Below are positions 62,669 through 64,000 of a DNA stretch of 64,000 nucleotides, piece after piece. Source of the stretch: Macrotrachela quadricornifera (lineage: Eukaryota; Rotifera; Eurotatoria; Philodinida; Philodinidae); assembly GCA_022393335.1 (NCBI GenBank), contig JAJEKB010019221.1, positions 1-64,000 on the forward strand, read 5' to 3'. The stretch's first letter is position 1. Each line of letters starts with the position of its first letter. The notes below the pieces were generated by a model. That model worked only from the letters and a program-made list of their open reading frames with translations, did not search any database and was not told the origin of the DNA. The position numbers and the translations under genes are program-made.

Positions 62669-64000
62669 AAATGAATTACTTAAGAGATAGATTTACTTTT
62701 TATCCGACAAACCACACTCAACAAAACAACATTCATTACCATGAAACACTTTCATAAATGAACAAACTCTCGCCTCCTGCACATTTACCATTCTCCATTT
62801 TCAAAAATCATGACCGACTCACCATAAAATCACAATCACATACGAAATGAAGTTCTTTATGAAGAACTATATTTTCTACGTGACTATCCTTATTAGCTGA
62901 ACCGTCTTTCGTTCCTTTCCTGGAACATAAACAATGAACAGCATCAGGCGATTGTATTCCTTGATTATGTTTCTAAAACGAAACACATAACAGTTCTACC
63001 TACGATCTTTATCACATAAGAAATAAAGCTCTTGATGGAGTACTTCATTTCTTATAGGATTCTGATCATTGATTCAATTGTCTTTTCCTCTGTTCAAAGA
63101 ACATAACCAATGCATAGAGTTATTTGAAACCTTTCATTCATTATGTTTCTTGGCCGAAAATGATGACATTTCAACCATCGATTATTATGAGATAACAAAT
63201 AAAGCTCTTCATGGAGATCTTCATCTCTCACGTGATTATGGTAAATAGTTGAAGTGTCTTCTGTTCCTTTCAAAGATCATAAACAATGAATAGAATTATT
63301 TGATACCTATCATTGATTATGTTCGTTGAACGCAATGAACGACAGTTCAACCAATGATCAAAATCACATAAGAAATAAAGTTCTCGATGAAGCACTTTAC
63401 TTCTTATGTGTTTATGATCATTAGTTGCATTGTATTTCGTTTCGCTCATAGTACATAATTCACGAATAGAATTATTCCACACCTTTCACTGATTATTTTC
63501 GTTCAATGAAACGACTCGCACTTCAATCAATCATTATAATTACATAAGAAATAAACTACTTCAAGAAACACTTTATTTTTTATGCGATCATGCTTATTGG
63601 TTCAACTGTCCATCGTTTCGTTCGAAGAGCATAATCAAAGAATACAATTATTTGATACCTTTCGTTGATTATTACCGCTCAACGAAACGAATCACAGCGC
63701 AAACAATGATCAGAATCACATAAGAAATTAAGTTCTTTATCAACGACTTTATTTCTTATGTAATCCTGATTACTGGTTGAACTCTCATTCGTTTCATTCA
63801 AAGAATATAACCAATGAATACAATCATGGTACTCTATTCATTGATAATACTTCTTGTACGAAACCAATGACAGTTAAACCAATAATCAAAATCACATAAG
63901 AACTAAAGTTCTTCATGCGGAAGCTTATATCTTACGTGATTATCACTATTACTATAACTATCATTCGTTTCCCTAATAGAACATAATCAAAGAACACTAG
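62669..64000. repeat. Satellite with exact 176-bp period, palindromic units
   Basis: The junction motif (CACATAAG)AAATAAAG or its variants starts at 62,669, 62,845, 63,021, 63,197, 63,373, 63,549, 63,725 and 63,901, each exactly 176 bases apart. Units have diverged by many substitutions (the first is the most diverged), yet no net length change has accumulated. Each unit is also close to its own reverse complement. One dyad is centred near the junction (AAGAAATAAAGTTCT paired with AACTTTATTTCTTATGTG). The other lies ~88 bases later, with GTTCAA...TTCGTTTC...CATAA pairing with its complement. The array is therefore ~88-bp halves in alternating orientation. It continues past the window edge. 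Confidence 0.92.

Noticed and set aside
63021..64000. CENP-B-box-like match in the 176-bp units (TTCGTTGAACGAAAC)
   Set aside because: It shares TTCG and the central A but lacks the essential CGGG end, so it does not meet the motif.
62669..64000. CRISPR array
   Set aside because: Regular spacing, but whole units are homologous with no unique spacers, and the DNA is eukaryotic.
1..64000. tRNA genes and a spliced-leader RNA gene
   Set aside because: I saw no GGTTCGAATCC-type T-loop with a matching acceptor stem, and no sequence like the known bdelloid leader.

Overview
The window is animal nuclear DNA. It is very AT-rich, with compact multi-exon genes whose introns mostly run 50-70 bp. Several products are metazoan families (ADAR, Mab-21, SIAH, N-terminal RASSF, titin-like Ig repeats). 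AT-richness, tiny introns, 3' splice acceptors placed just before start codons (as in spliced-leader trans-splicing), a decayed second gene copy and an intronless aldo-keto reductase together fit a bdelloid rotifer such as Rotaria or Adineta. That assignment is inference; no species marker is present.

Layout. 1-3.3 kb: no gene seen. 3.3-14 kb: two decayed genes joined head to tail, an importin-5 fragment running directly into a titin/twitchin-like array of Ig domains, with many stops and frameshifts but recognisable introns. 15.0-16.7 kb (minus): a small coiled-coil gene and a short companion ORF. 20.7-24.7 kb (plus): a four-exon MATE transporter with unusually long introns. 24.7-31.5 kb: an intergenic tract with dispersed repeats and a single-exon aldo-keto reductase (minus). 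31.6-34.4 kb (minus): an eight-exon ADAR RNA editing deaminase. 37.0-38.4 kb (plus): IST1, an ESCRT-III regulator. 41.5-42.8 kb (plus): a Mab-21-like protein. 43.3-44.6 kb (minus): a SIAH-type RING E3 ligase. 45.7-47.1 kb: degraded or partial coding fragments on both strands. 47.2-48.2 kb: a 251-bp near-perfect palindrome and a 175-bp hAT-type MITE with intact 8-bp target duplications. 49.2-49.9 kb (minus): a Ser-rich unknown protein. 55.7-57.0 kb (plus): an N-terminal RASSF-type protein. 59.7-61.6 kb: a strand-switching array of a degenerate 10-11 bp unit, then a terminal-inverted-repeat element. 62.2-64.0 kb: a TATA-driven small secreted peptide gene followed by a satellite whose period is exactly 176 bp.

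The genes do not form a pathway; they are ordinary housekeeping, developmental and signalling genes separated by repeat-bearing intergenic DNA. The most unusual structures are non-coding. The satellite at the right edge keeps a fixed 176-bp length although its units have diverged, and each unit is itself an imperfect palindrome made of two inverted ~88-bp halves. The array at 59.7-60.6 kb carries a ~10-11 bp repeat that changes strand near its left third. I could not run alignments; coordinates of splice junctions were read by eye from GT/AG signals and reading-frame phase.
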